From an uncultured Clostridia bacterium (GTDB lineage Bacteria; Bacillota; Clostridia; Christensenellales; Borkfalkiaceae): 27,950 bases of DNA. The notes beneath the pieces were generated by a model. It saw only the letters and a list, made by a program, of their open reading frames with translations, did no database searches and was not told the DNA's origin. Shown piece after piece: positions 14,030 through 21,951 of this stretch; within the stretch, counting starts at the first letter, position 1, and every line of letters begins with the position of its first letter. The stretch spans positions 1 to 27,950 of the forward strand of contig CAKQKA010000005.1 in NCBI GenBank assembly GCA_934247855.1, in the 5' to 3' direction. A program made the position numbers and the translations under genes.

Positions 14030-16738
14030 TTATTCTTCGTCGACGTTATCGGTCGATTCGGTATCTGCGGCGTTGGCAGCGGTGTTTCCTGCGGTTTCGA
14101 CGCCCTCAGCACCCTCAACGACCGCTTCTTCAACGTCCGCTTCTTCGCCCTCGGGTTCTTCCTCTGCGTGGGGAACGACTGCTACGGACTTAACTATAGC
14201 ATCGCCGAGCTTCATAATGGTTACGCCCTTCGTATCTCTGCCGATCTTGGAAATGCCCGTCGCCGCGGTACGAATGATTATGCCGTTATCGGCGATAATC
14301 ATGATATCCTCATCGTCTTTTACGAGTTTGAGGCAAGCGAGGTTACCCGTCTTTTCGTTAAACACGCCTGCTTTGATACCCTTTCCGCCACGAGATTGCA
14401 GTCTGTAATCTTCTATATCGGAACGCTTACCGAAGCCGCGTTCGCTGAGCGTAAGCACGTCATAGCCCTCTTTTACAACTGTCATATCTACGACGGCGTC
14501 GTCTTCATCGATCATCATCGCCCTTACGCCGGTCGTATCTCTGCCGGTCGCACGGACGTCGGTTTCGGAGAATCTTATGCACTTACCCGCGTGCGAAGCG
14601 ACGAGAATTTCGTCGTTACCGTTACTGACCTGAACGGAAATAAGTTCGTCGCCGTCGTTAAGATTGATTGCGATTTTACCCGTTTTACGAATGTTATCGA
14701 ACTCTACAACAGAGGTCTTTTTAATAATACCGCGCTTTGTGGCAAGCACGATATAGCCGTAATTTTCGGCTGCATCCGCAGCGTTATCGACAGCACCCTC
14801 GGCGGTTTCGACTGCGGAATTCTCACCCGTGTCGACGGTTTCGCCGTCGGGACCTTCCACTACTACGCCGCTGTTAGTTTCGTTTAGCGGTATGATCGCC
14901 GACGGATGTTCACCCGGCGCGAGTTGTAACAGATTGACTACCGCTCTGCCCCTTGCGGCTTTCATCGCTTCGGGAATTTCGTAACCCATCAGGCGGTAAA
15001 CTTTACCGAAATTGGTGAAGAACAGCAAGCGGTCGTGCGTGGAGGAAACAAACATATCCTCGACAAAATCTTCTTCCTTAGGCTTGTGCGCGGTAACGCC
15101 CCTGCCGCCCCTGCGCTGAGATTTATATTCTTCGAGCGAGATTCTCTTGATATATCCGAAATGCGTAATCGAGATAACGACATCCTCTTTTTTAACAAGG
15201 TCGGCAAGGTCGATCTCGCTTTCGTCGTAAGATAATTCGGTCTTTCTGGGCGTGGGATATTTTTCTTTTAAAGCAATAAGGTCGTTTTTGATGATTGCAA
15301 GCACTCTTTCGGGTTTTGCGAGAATGTCGCGAAGATCTGCCATCTGCGCGTCGAGCGCGACGAGTTCGTCTTTGAGTTTTTCGACTTCGAGCGAGGTAAG
15401 TCTTTGCAAACGCATATCGAGTATGGCGTTAGCCTGCTTTTCGTCGAGTTCGAATGCGGAAATAAGGTTGGTTTGCGCTTCCTGTCTGTCACGCGATTTT
15501 TTGATAATCGCGATAACTTCGTCTATGCTCGCAAGCGCGATAACAAGACCTTTGACGATATGTTCGCGTTCTTCGGTCTTGGCGAGGTCGTACTTAACGC
15601 TGCGCGTTACCACGTCGATCTGGTGCTTGACGTACGCTTCGAGAATCTGTTTAAGATTCATTACTTTCGGCTCGCCGTCGAGCAGTGCAAGCATTATGAT
15701 GCCGTCGCTCTTTTGCAGATCGGTGTGTTTGTAAAGCGTATTCAGCACGACTTGCGGATTTGCGTCCTTTTTGACGTCGATAACGATACGCATGCCGTGT
15801 CTGTCCGACTCGTCGTTGATATCGGAAATGCCGTCTATACGTTTTTGTTTTACAAGATCGGCAATATATTCGATAAGTTTTTGCTTATTGACCTGATACG
15901 GAAGCTCCGTAACTACTATTCTGTGGCGAGTACCGCCCGCAAAATCCTCTATTTCGCACTTACTGCGCAAAACGTAATTGCCGCGACCGGTCATAAACGC
16001 GTTCTTGATACCCGCCCTGCCGAGCAGCGTTGCGCCCGTCGGAAAATCGGGTGCGGGAATGAACTGCATGAGTTCTTCGATAGTGATTTCAGGGTTTTCT
16101 ATAAGCGCAACCGTGCCGTCGATAACCTCGTTAAGGTTGTGCGGCGGTATGTTGGTCGCCATACCTACGGCAATACCGTCCGATCCGTTTACCAGAATAT
16201 TCGGGTATTTGGCGGGAAGCACGGTAGGTTGCATTCTCGTATCGTCGAAGTTAGGATAAAAATCGACGGTTTCTTTATCGATATCACGGAGCATTTCGAG
16301 CGCAAGCTTGCTCATCCTCGCTTCGGTATAACGATAAGCAGCGGGCGGATCGCCGTCCACCGAACCAAAGTTTCCGTGACCGTCGACAAGCGGCAAATTG
16401 ATAGAGAAATCCTGCGCCAACCTGACCAACGCGTCGTAAACCGAACTATCGCCGTGCGGGTGATATTTACCGAGAACGTCACCGACGATAGCCGCACATT
16501 TTTTGTATGCTTTATCGGGAGTAAGCCCCATTTCGTTCATTGCGTAGAGTATTCTTCTGTGAACAGGCTTTAAACCGTCGCGCACGTCGGGAATCGCTCT
16601 TGAAACGTTAACCGCCATAGCGTAGGCGATAAAGGACTTTTTAAGTTCCTGATCGACCTCTACGTTGATGACGTTAGTCATCTCGAGTTTTTGCTTGAAC
16701 TCGGCAGTGAGTTCGGCACTGAATTCTTTTTTTGCCAT
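14030..16738 (-). CDS. gyrA: DNA gyrase subunit A
   Basis: A 902-aa breakage-reunion subunit of gyrase, which with GyrB introduces negative supercoils using ATP. The catalytic tyrosine is Y137 in AAYRYTEARM. The quinolone region reads GKYHPHGDSSVYD, with Ser98 and Asp102 at the positions of E. coli S83 and D87, so it is wild-type in type. The GyrA box QRRGGRG (about residue 540) marks it as gyrase and not topoisomerase IV, and QSRGGKG is a second, box-like turn. It is longer than the usual 800-880 aa because of an Ala/Glu/Asp-rich insert near residues 622-660 in the C-terminal wheel and an acidic tail of about 45 residues. The ATG has GGAGGT 9 nt upstream. It follows gyrB on the same strand after a 580-bp repeat-filled gap. 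Confidence 0.98.
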   Translation of the reverse strand: MAKKEFSAELTAEFKQKLEMTNVINVEVDQELKKSFIAYAMAVNVSRAIPDVRDGLKPVHRRILYAMNEMGLTPDKAYKKCAAIVGDVLGKYHPHGDSSVYDALVRLAQDFSINLPLVDGHGNFGSVDGDPPAAYRYTEARMSKLALEMLRDIDKETVDFYPNFDDTRMQPTVLPAKYPNILVNGSDGIAVGMATNIPPHNLNEVIDGTVALIENPEITIEELMQFIPAPDFPTGATLLGRAGIKNAFMTGRGNYVLRSKCEIEDFAGGTRHRIVVTELPYQVNKQKLIEYIADLVKQKRIDGISDINDESDRHGMRIVIDVKKDANPQVVLNTLYKHTDLQKSDGIIMLALLDGEPKVMNLKQILEAYVKHQIDVVTRSVKYDLAKTEEREHIVKGLVIALASIDEVIAIIKKSRDRQEAQTNLISAFELDEKQANAILDMRLQRLTSLEVEKLKDELVALDAQMADLRDILAKPERVLAIIKNDLIALKEKYPTPRKTELSYDESEIDLADLVKKEDVVISITHFGYIKRISLEEYKSQRRGGRGVTAHKPKEEDFVEDMFVSSTHDRLLFFTNFGKVYRLMGYEIPEAMKAARGRAVVNLLQLAPGEHPSAIIPLNETNSGVVVEGPDGETVDTGENSAVETAEGAVDNAADAAENYGYIVLATKRGIIKKTSVVEFDNIRKTGKIAINLNDGDELISVQVSNGNDEILVASHAGKCIRFSETDVRATGRDTTGVRAMMIDEDDAVVDMTVVKEGYDVLTLSERGFGKRSDIEDYRLQSRGGKGIKAGVFNEKTGNLACLKLVKDDEDIMIIADNGIIIRTAATGISKIGRDTKGVTIMKLGDAIVKSVAVVPHAEEEPEGEEADVEEAVVEGAEGVETAGNTAANAADTESTDNVDEE

Positions 16739-16835
16739 TTTATCGCTACCTCCATAATAGCGTTCACGGTAATGTTATCTTTCGGGCGGCATTTTCTTCC
16801 TACCCTATGGTTGTGTTTATTTATGATATTTTGAA

Positions 16836-16854
16836 AGACACTTTTGTAGTGTCT
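16836..16854. other. Small hairpin upstream of gyrA
   Basis: AGACACT (16836-16842) and AGTGTCT (16848-16854) form a perfect 7-bp stem with a 5-nt loop. There is only a short T-rich stretch beside it, so it is a doubtful terminator. It could end read-through from gyrB or shape the gyrA leader. Confidence 0.4.
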
Positions 16855-16888
16855 GTTTTGCAGTTTAGATAGATCGCAAAAGTTGGGC

Positions 16889-16903
16889 TATAGGTCGATT
16901 ATC
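16889..16903 (+). repeat. Dispersed 15-mer motif, copy 3
   Basis: Exact TATAGGTCGATTATC preceded by GGGC, as in copy 2. Here it is followed by C where the other five copies have G. It lies in the gyrB-gyrA gap, opposite to the direction of transcription. Confidence 0.85.
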
Positions 16904-16932
16904 CGGCGTTTTTACTAAAATAATCGCCAAGT

Positions 16933-16989
16933 GCGCCTGACGGCTGGATCCTTCGTCAGCCGAGTATATTAGTCCATCTCAGGATGACG
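16933..16989 (+). repeat. REP family 2, copy B
   Basis: It starts GCGCCTGACGGCTGGATCC, has CTTCGTCAGCCGAG in the middle and ends CTCAGGATGACG. It matches the elements at 12477 (inverted) and 27645. Confidence 0.82.
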
Positions 16990-17028
16990 GAATATATTTT
17001 GACGTTTTTTGCGGCTTAGATGCAATCA

Positions 17029-17188
17029 TTTTTAGGGTTTAGGTACAAGCATAGCGAGGCTCATTGATAATGAACGGACGAGATAGACCTTTTATCCTAC
17101 AAATTTTAGGGCTTAGATACGAGTATAGCAAGGCTCGCCGAAGAACAAGGACGAGATAGACCTTGCCGGTCACATTTATAATACCGTA
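17029..17188 (+). repeat. Two partial copies of the structured hairpin element
   Basis: Units starting near 17030 and 17104 each read TTTTAGGG, TTAG, a short variable part, AGGCTC, a variable part, then GATAGACCTT. These are the 5' half of the full hairpin that follows at 17189. The matching 3' halves are absent, so these copies are truncated just after the apex. Confidence 0.75.
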
Positions 17189-17319
17189 GATTTTAGGGCG
17201 CAGGCGCGCTTACAGCAAGGCTCGTCATTAAAACAAGGACACGATAGACCTTGTCGGTCATCGTGGTCTTGTTTTGATGGCAGAAACGCCGCTGTAAGCG
17301 ATGAATGCGCCCTAAAATC
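17189..17319. repeat. 131-nt structured hairpin element, complete copy 1
   Basis: The ends GATTTTAGGGCGCA (17189-17202) and TGCGCCCTAAAATC (17306-17319) pair perfectly over 14 bp. GCTTACAGC (17208-17216) pairs with GCTGTAAGC (17291-17299). An inner stem of about 19 bp (ATTAAAACAAGGACACGAT with ATCGTGGTCTTGTTTTGAT, allowing G-U) is capped by GACC-TTGTC-GGTC. On the minus strand it begins inside the gyrB stop codon. GyrB still ends in the usual LDI, so the coding sequence looks unharmed. It may also end gyrB transcription, but no T-tract follows. Confidence 0.85.
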
Positions 17320-19231
17320 AGATATCGAGATCTGTTACCAACTTAGCATTTTCCTCTATGAACTTCCTGCGAAGCTCCGGCTGATCACCCATGAGCAGGC
17401 TGAATGCATTCTCTGCTTCCTGAGCATCCTCGACGGAAACGCGGAGCAAGGTACGCGTTTCGGGGTTCATGGTGGTTTCCCAAAGTTGTTTGGCGTTCAT
17501 TTCGCCGAGACCTTTATAACGCTGAACGTCGCATTTACCGAGTTCGTCGAGATTTTTGCGGAGTTCGTCGTCCGAATAGCAGTATCTTTCGACCTTGCCT
17601 TTGGTTACTTTATAAAGCGGGGGCTGAGCGATATAAACGTGCCCTTGTTCGACAAGCGGGCGCATATATCTGAAGAAGAAGGTAAGGAGCAGAATTCTGA
17701 TATGGCTGCCGTCTACGTCGGCATCGCTCATACAGATTATTCTGTCGTAACGAATCTTGGTAACGTCGAAATCGTCCTGCATGCCGCCGCCGAACGCGGT
17801 GATCATTGCTTTGATTTCCTCGTTTTCGAGCGCTCTGTGCGGTCTTACCTTTTCTACGTTAAGGATTTTACCTCTGAGCGGCAAAATCGCCTGAAAACGT
17901 CTGTCACGCCCTTGTTTTGCCGTGCCGCCTGCCGAGTCGCCCTCGACAAGGAAGATTTCGCAAAGCTCGGCGTTCTTTTCCGAACAGTCGGCAAGTTTGC
18001 CGGGAAGCGCGGCCGATTCGAACGCACTCTTTCTGATAGCTTCGCGCGCTTTTCTTGCAGCCTCGCGCGCACGCTTAGCGGTTAAACACTTAAGCAACAA
18101 TTCTTTAGCCAAAGCGGGGTTTTCTTCAAGGAAGGAGCCGAAACATTCGGTAACGGCTTTTTGCGTTAAGCCCTTGACCTCGAGATTGCCGAGTTTGGTC
18201 TTGGTCTGCCCTTCGAACTGCGGTTCGGGCAGTTTTACGGAAATAACGGCGGTAAGACCTTCGCGCGCGTCTTCACCGGAGAGCGAATCGCTGTCCTTAA
18301 GCACGTTGAGCCTTCTGCCCGCGTCGTTTATAAGTTTGGTGAGAGCGAGTTTGAACCCGTCGAGATGGGCGCCGCCCTCCTGCGTGTGAATATTGTTGGC
18401 GAAAGTAAAAATGGTTTCATCCACGCCGTCGTTATAAGTGAGGGCGAGTTCGATAGTGATATCGCCGTAAACTTTCTCGAAATAAACGGGTTCGGGGAAG
18501 ATGGTTTCTTTATTCTTGTTGAGATCTTCAACGAAGTGGCGGATACCGCCCTCGTAATAGAATTCCTCTTTCGCCTCTTGTTCGGGACGTTTGTCTTCAA
18601 TTGTAATACGCAAACCTTTATTGAGGTACGCAAGTTCACGCAGACGCACTTTGACGGTGTTGTAGTTGAATACAATGCTTTCGAATATATCTTTATCGGG
18701 CATAAAGGTAACCTTGGTACCCGTCTTGTCCGACGTGCCGATAATCTGAAGTTCGCGCTGCGGAACGCCGCGATTATAGATTTGTTTATAATGATTGCCG
18801 TTCTGGAAGACCTCGACTTCGAGCCATTCGGAAAGCGCGTTGACGACGGACGAACCGACGCCGTGCAGACCGCCCGAAACCTTGTAACCGCCGCCGCCGA
18901 ACTTACCGCCTGCGTTCAGCTTGGTAAGAACGACCTGAACAGCCGAAACGCCCTCGGTATGATGAATACCCGTAGGAATACCGCGCCCGTTATCGAGAAC
19001 GGTACACGATCCGTCGGCATTTATGGTAACGCTTATGGTATTACAATACCCGGCAAGCGCCTCGTCTATAGAGTTATCGACAATTTCCTGAATAAGGTGA
19101 TGCAAACCGCGCAGATCGGTGGTACCGATATACATACCCGGTCTTTTTCTGACGTGCTCAAGCCCCTCGAGAACCTGTATCTGGCCTTCGCCGTATTGAC
19201 CTGTAACTTTCCCGGTTTCTTTCTCGTCCAT
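17318..19231 (-). CDS. gyrB: DNA gyrase subunit B
   Basis: The 637-aa ATPase subunit of gyrase, the usual length in Firmicutes, without the insert seen in enterobacterial GyrB. The GHKL ATP site shows EIVDNSIDEA (Asn53), LDNGRGIP (residues 79-86) and GLHGVGSSVVNALS (from 121). The TOPRIM domain shows the motifs EGDSAGG and DADVDGSHI, which bind metal for DNA cleavage. QPPLYKV and the C-terminal RRKFIEENAKLVTDLDI are canonical, so the protein is complete. The ATG at 19231 is preceded by AGGTAGG. A promoter lies about 135-165 bp upstream. gyrA follows on the same strand after 580 bp, whereas these two genes usually lie close together; the gap here has been filled by repeats. Confidence 0.98.
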   Translation of the reverse strand: MDEKETGKVTGQYGEGQIQVLEGLEHVRKRPGMYIGTTDLRGLHHLIQEIVDNSIDEALAGYCNTISVTINADGSCTVLDNGRGIPTGIHHTEGVSAVQVVLTKLNAGGKFGGGGYKVSGGLHGVGSSVVNALSEWLEVEVFQNGNHYKQIYNRGVPQRELQIIGTSDKTGTKVTFMPDKDIFESIVFNYNTVKVRLRELAYLNKGLRITIEDKRPEQEAKEEFYYEGGIRHFVEDLNKNKETIFPEPVYFEKVYGDITIELALTYNDGVDETIFTFANNIHTQEGGAHLDGFKLALTKLINDAGRRLNVLKDSDSLSGEDAREGLTAVISVKLPEPQFEGQTKTKLGNLEVKGLTQKAVTECFGSFLEENPALAKELLLKCLTAKRAREAARKAREAIRKSAFESAALPGKLADCSEKNAELCEIFLVEGDSAGGTAKQGRDRRFQAILPLRGKILNVEKVRPHRALENEEIKAMITAFGGGMQDDFDVTKIRYDRIICMSDADVDGSHIRILLLTFFFRYMRPLVEQGHVYIAQPPLYKVTKGKVERYCYSDDELRKNLDELGKCDVQRYKGLGEMNAKQLWETTMNPETRTLLRVSVEDAQEAENAFSLLMGDQPELRRKFIEENAKLVTDLDI

Positions 19232-19367
19232 TAGAACCTACCTTTACGCTTTACCGAAAATAAGGCAAAGCGCGCAACGCGTTGATTTGCAACGTAACGA
19301 ATGCCCGCCGCGGTAAATGCCTGCGGCTCGCATGTGCGTAACACGCGCGCGTGCGTTATATAATTAC

Positions 19368-19396
19368 ATTATAAACTATACTATATAAATTGTAAA
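19368..19396 (-). promoter_or_regulatory. Promoter of gyrB
   Basis: On the minus strand TTTACA (19396-19391), 17 bp and TATAAT (19373-19368). The start site would be near 19361, leaving a leader of about 130 nt. That leader is GC-rich, with repeated CGCG, TGCGTAAC and similar short palindromes, and could fold. Confidence 0.8.
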
Positions 19397-19682
19397 GCGT
19401 TTTAAGCCATTTTTTTCCACCGTTTCCATATTGTCTTATCTCTTTACCTGTTCGGGTTTAATTCGGCTTTACGGGCTGAAAGGCGGCTTGAATTACGTTT
19501 TGCAGTCGATTATGAGCTTCGCACCGGCAAATTATGCCTGTTTGATATAAGCGCAATTTTTGTTTATGCTATGACTTACGAAAGATTTTTGCGGTTTCCC
19601 GCAAAAATCTTTCGCAGCAGTTATTTTATCGCAATTTTTATTAAACGAAAAAGGTGCGATAATCGATTAAACTCACTTTTAT
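19397..19682. other. Intergenic spacer with a perfect 16-bp hairpin
   Basis: No credible gene is present. The one clear feature is CGAAAGATTTTTGCGG (19579-19594) and its exact inverse (19599-19614) around a TTTC loop. No T-tract follows, so it is not a typical terminator. It resembles a REP-type palindrome. Confidence 0.6.
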
Positions 19683-19717
19683 AAAAAACTGCGGCCTACA
19701 AATTTTGCAAGCCGCAG
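19683..19717 (-). terminator. Rho-independent terminator of the toxin/immunity cassette
   Basis: On the minus strand CTGCGGC (19717-19711) pairs with GCCGCAG (19695-19689), and six T follow directly. It lies about 240 bp past the end of the candidate immunity gene. Confidence 0.82.
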
Positions 19718-19859
19718 AAAATATTGCTTAATATTTTTTACGTGTTAAATGGAATATCTTACTCCCGTTTTTACTTTCAATGATCTTTTACAATGTTAAA
19801 ATATATATTTTTTTCATATATTATCCTTGAACTATTTTAGGTTTATCCAACAGTAATTA

Positions 19860-19958
19860 TTAGCAATTAGAAATAATAATTGTATCTTTATCTTCCTCAT
19901 TAATGTTTTCAAAATTTAATTCGCAAACATTATTAAACAAATTTTTACAGTTTTGCCT
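19860..19958 (-). pseudogene. Possible frameshifted C-terminal tail of the immunity gene
   Basis: Shifting frame at the TTTTATATTTAG end of the immunity gene gives a polar, protein-like stretch ending in DTIIISNC and a stop at 19862-19860. It has no start codon or ribosome site of its own. The reading looks coding by composition only. Confidence 0.4.
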
Positions 19959-20502
19959 AAATATAAAATTTGTTCATTTCATTCGATATATCAATACAAG
20001 TATTTTTTCTTTTTTTCCAATGCTTATTATATTTTGAAATAGAACCTTCATATTTATATTCTTGATTCGCAAAATCGTAACTAAACTTCGCATCATGCTT
20101 GTCAATCTTTAAATATTGATTACTCATATCGCAAAACATTTTACACATTTCAAAATCCAACACATCTCGTGAAAATTTAATGTAACGAACCTCACTTGTC
20201 GGCAAGCACAATTCGTTTCTTACAACAAAAATTTCCCTTTGTGATAATATGGTGTCAACCATAATACATTTATACGCGTTCTTTGTAAAGGAAAAATCTT
20301 CATCAGATAAATTATCTAAAAAATCCTTTACCCCATCACTGAACACCACTATTAGTAAAGATTCTTCTTTTTTATTATAATTTACCCTAAAAACAATGTC
20401 TCTATTAGGAACACCAAAATACATACAACATCTTGAAATGACATATTCATAAAACAAATCAATTGCTTTATTGAATTTTAAAGTAAAAGTAAATTTATAC
20501 AT
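19957..20502 (-). CDS. Candidate immunity protein of the HINT toxin cassette (unassigned family)
   Basis: A 181-aa soluble protein of no family I recognise, rich in Lys, Asp, Phe and Tyr and clearly more AT-rich than gyrase or the pilus genes. The ATG at 20502 is 5 bp after the toxin stop. Its ribosome site (GGAGAGGA) is formed by the last codons of the toxin gene, so the two are translationally coupled. That arrangement is standard for toxin followed by immunity protein, and it is the only basis for the call. After its TAG the next reading frame encodes 30-odd plausible residues (CKNLFNNVCELNFENINEED) before a stop near 19860. The present C-terminus may therefore result from a frameshift. 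Confidence 0.72.
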   Translation of the reverse strand: MYKFTFTLKFNKAIDLFYEYVISRCCMYFGVPNRDIVFRVNYNKKEESLLIVVFSDGVKDFLDNLSDEDFSFTKNAYKCIMVDTILSQREIFVVRNELCLPTSEVRYIKFSRDVLDFEMCKMFCDMSNQYLKIDKHDAKFSYDFANQEYKYEGSISKYNKHWKKRKNTCIDISNEMNKFYI

Positions 20503-20507
20503 TTTGA

Positions 20508-21236
20508 TTATCCTCTCCGTCCAATTAAATTCAGTGCTTTCTTTATTCCCTTTTGAACAAATTGACTTTCTCTCAGTTTTTTTGGTGCCGATGGAAATGA
20601 TTGGCTATTACTGTCAAAATACATTTTATCCAAACCCTTTGCCTGCATATGAATATTAGTTTTTCCAGAACCACCAACTTCGACATCAATTCGAACATCT
20701 TTATATTTACCAACATCTTCGGGTCCCGCAACCGTCCTACTATCAAAACCGCCACACCCTGCATTATGCACGCAAACGCTATTTTCGCCAACAAAATAAG
20801 TATGGAAACCTTCAACTTCAAAGTTGTAAGTTGTTTCAGGAACTGCAAGTTCTTCAACTTCTACCGATTTTATTATACCATATTTACCATCGGATAGCAA
20901 TACTTTATCGCCGACTTTTAATTTATATGCCGATACCCACTTTTCGGAAAGCGTGATATAACTCTCGTGTTCTTGTTTTAAGCCGATTTCCCTGTTTTCG
21001 GTATTATACGGCAAATAATACTTATGCCCCGGGGTAGATATAATTCGCTCTTCTTGACCATCTACGTCAACGCATACCGTACACCATTGCTTTGTTTCGT
21101 TTTTGAAAATCTGCACCACAGGTTTATATGCTTTTTCGCCTGTTATTTCGTCATAAGCAAGCACTAACGTACCCACCGCTATACTTTCAATCGGTTTTTG
21201 AATTTCTTTGCCGTTTTCATCAAGACAAGCAACCAA
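20508..21236 (-). CDS. HINT pretoxin domain with C-terminal toxin domain, 5'-truncated
   Basis: The first about 155 residues are a HINT (Hedgehog/intein) domain as found before the tips of polymorphic toxins. Visible motifs are GTLVLAYDEITGE, STPGHKYYLPYN, LKVGDKVLLSDG, and the end YNFEVEGFHTYFVGENSVCVHN. Everything after VHN (about 85 residues, starting AGCGGFDSRTVAG) would be the released toxin, and it includes KTNIHMQAKGLDKMYFD. I cannot assign its activity. The frame starts at TTG (21236) with AGAAGG nearby. An in-frame TAA (21248-21246) separates it from an upstream stretch ending KQCF, so the HINT Cys1 lies outside this reading frame. It is probably a decayed or orphan toxin tip. Confidence 0.78.
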   Translation of the reverse strand: MVACLDENGKEIQKPIESIAVGTLVLAYDEITGEKAYKPVVQIFKNETKQWCTVCVDVDGQEERIISTPGHKYYLPYNTENREIGLKQEHESYITLSEKWVSAYKLKVGDKVLLSDGKYGIIKSVEVEELAVPETTYNFEVEGFHTYFVGENSVCVHNAGCGGFDSRTVAGPEDVGKYKDVRIDVEVGGSGKTNIHMQAKGLDKMYFDSNSQSFPSAPKKLRESQFVQKGIKKALNLIGRRG

Positions 21237-21347
21237 GGTGCCTTCTTAAAAGCATTGCTTTACCCCGACGATATTGATCGCGATTGCCGCTATGGTGGTT
21301 GCAATCATCACTCCAACCGAAACTACCCCAACGCCTTTTGGTACCCC
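21237..21347 (-). pseudogene. Remnant of the toxin upstream of the in-frame stop
   Basis: In the same frame as the HINT gene, the sequence between stops at 21350-21348 and 21248-21246 reads as a Gly/Ala/Ile/Val-rich hydrophobic stretch ending VGVKQCF. After one stop codon it continues EGTLVACLDENG. The usual HINT opening is C-F-x-x-G-T, so the stop occupies the first x. A hydrophobic segment before HINT is also normal for such toxins. Further upstream the frame is lost in a REP element. Confidence 0.65.
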
Positions 21348-21435
21348 TTAGACAAGGGGACGGCGATGCGGAATGCCCGTGGTTGTAGGTGTGCGCTTTG
21401 GGATAGTGTCCCTGCCGCCTTTTGCCGGCTTTTTG
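21338..21435. repeat. REP-like element at the broken end of the toxin gene
   Basis: CCCCTT (21344-21349) and AAGGGG (21354-21359) form a hairpin, followed by GCGATGCGGAATGCCCGTGG and further G/C-rich non-coding sequence. The toxin reading frame ends at this element, which suggests that insertion or recombination here removed the 5' part. From 21436 to 21600 I see nothing recognisable. Confidence 0.5.
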
Positions 21436-21615
21436 ACGATTAAAAAGACGATTATATCACGGCATATGGCACAAAACGGAGCATTCTCCAAAACCTTTAA
21501 TACTCTGCCTGTGTTTTACCAAACTTTTGCGTGCCAAAAGTTTAAAAACAAGTGTAAACGGTAAAGCAATTTAATATAGTATTTCACCCTCCCGATGTTC
21601 ATAACGAAAAAAGCC

Positions 21616-21630
21616 GATAATCGACCTATA
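21616..21630 (-). repeat. Dispersed 15-mer motif, copy 4
   Basis: The plus strand shows the exact inverse, GATAATCGACCTATA. On the minus strand the motif comes 14 nt after the terminator at 21675-21645, the same order and spacing as at copy 2. Confidence 0.85.
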
Positions 21631-21644
21631 GACCGATTTATGAA

Positions 21645-21675
21645 AAGGCTGCCGCAAAAAAATCGCGGCAGCCTT
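21645..21675. terminator. Terminator after the pilus operon and nuclease remnant
   Basis: AAGGCTGCCGC (21645-21655) and GCGGCAGCCTT (21665-21675) form a perfect 11-bp stem with a 9-nt loop. A short T-run follows on the minus strand, and GTTTATTTATT follows on the plus strand. It closes the minus-strand operon. Confidence 0.8.
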
Positions 21676-21681
21676 GTTTAT

Positions 21682-21951
21682 TTATTCTATTTCGGCATAA
21701 AAGGGAAAATGATCGCCGGCAAAATGATTATTGTACTTTTTTTCGATTACTTTGTATTTGTTAACGGTAAAACTGCCGGGAATTTGCAACATATAGTCAA
21801 GTTTTTTATTCCGATACTCGTTTTTGAAATTATTAAACGTGCCTTTGTTTTCATCTCCGAACCCCTGCCCTACATCGGCAAAATATTTTTTCGCCAGAGC
21901 GGAATCATTACTTTTCGGCGTGAAGTTAAAATCCCCCATGACGATTACTTT
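21682..21951 (-). pseudogene. C-terminal remnant of an endonuclease/exonuclease/phosphatase (EEP) gene
   Basis: The frame reads KVIVMGDFNFTP...KLDYML...GDHFPFYAEIE. GDFN, LDY and (S/G)DH are the last three conserved motifs of the DNase I-like EEP superfamily, including the catalytic Asp-His pair. The N-terminal two thirds (normally with NLE and a metal-binding Glu) are absent. The homology begins within a few bases of the gspE stop codon. The first ATG (21939) has no ribosome site. It is best read as a broken gene whose front was lost at a deletion or insertion junction. An 85-aa protein would not form the active site. Confidence 0.75.

Noticed and set aside
15404..16573. A 389-codon plus-strand frame inside gyrA
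   Set aside because: gyrA on the other strand shows all catalytic motifs over the same bases, and the antisense product has no domain.
17029..17319. CRISPR or tandem tRNA-like cluster between gyrB and gyrA
   Set aside because: Units are of unequal length, fold into one large hairpin and lack tRNA arms or short direct repeats with spacers.
19579..19614. 16-bp perfect hairpin as a terminator
   Set aside because: No T-tract follows on either strand and no gene ends beside it. It is kept only as a palindrome within the spacer.
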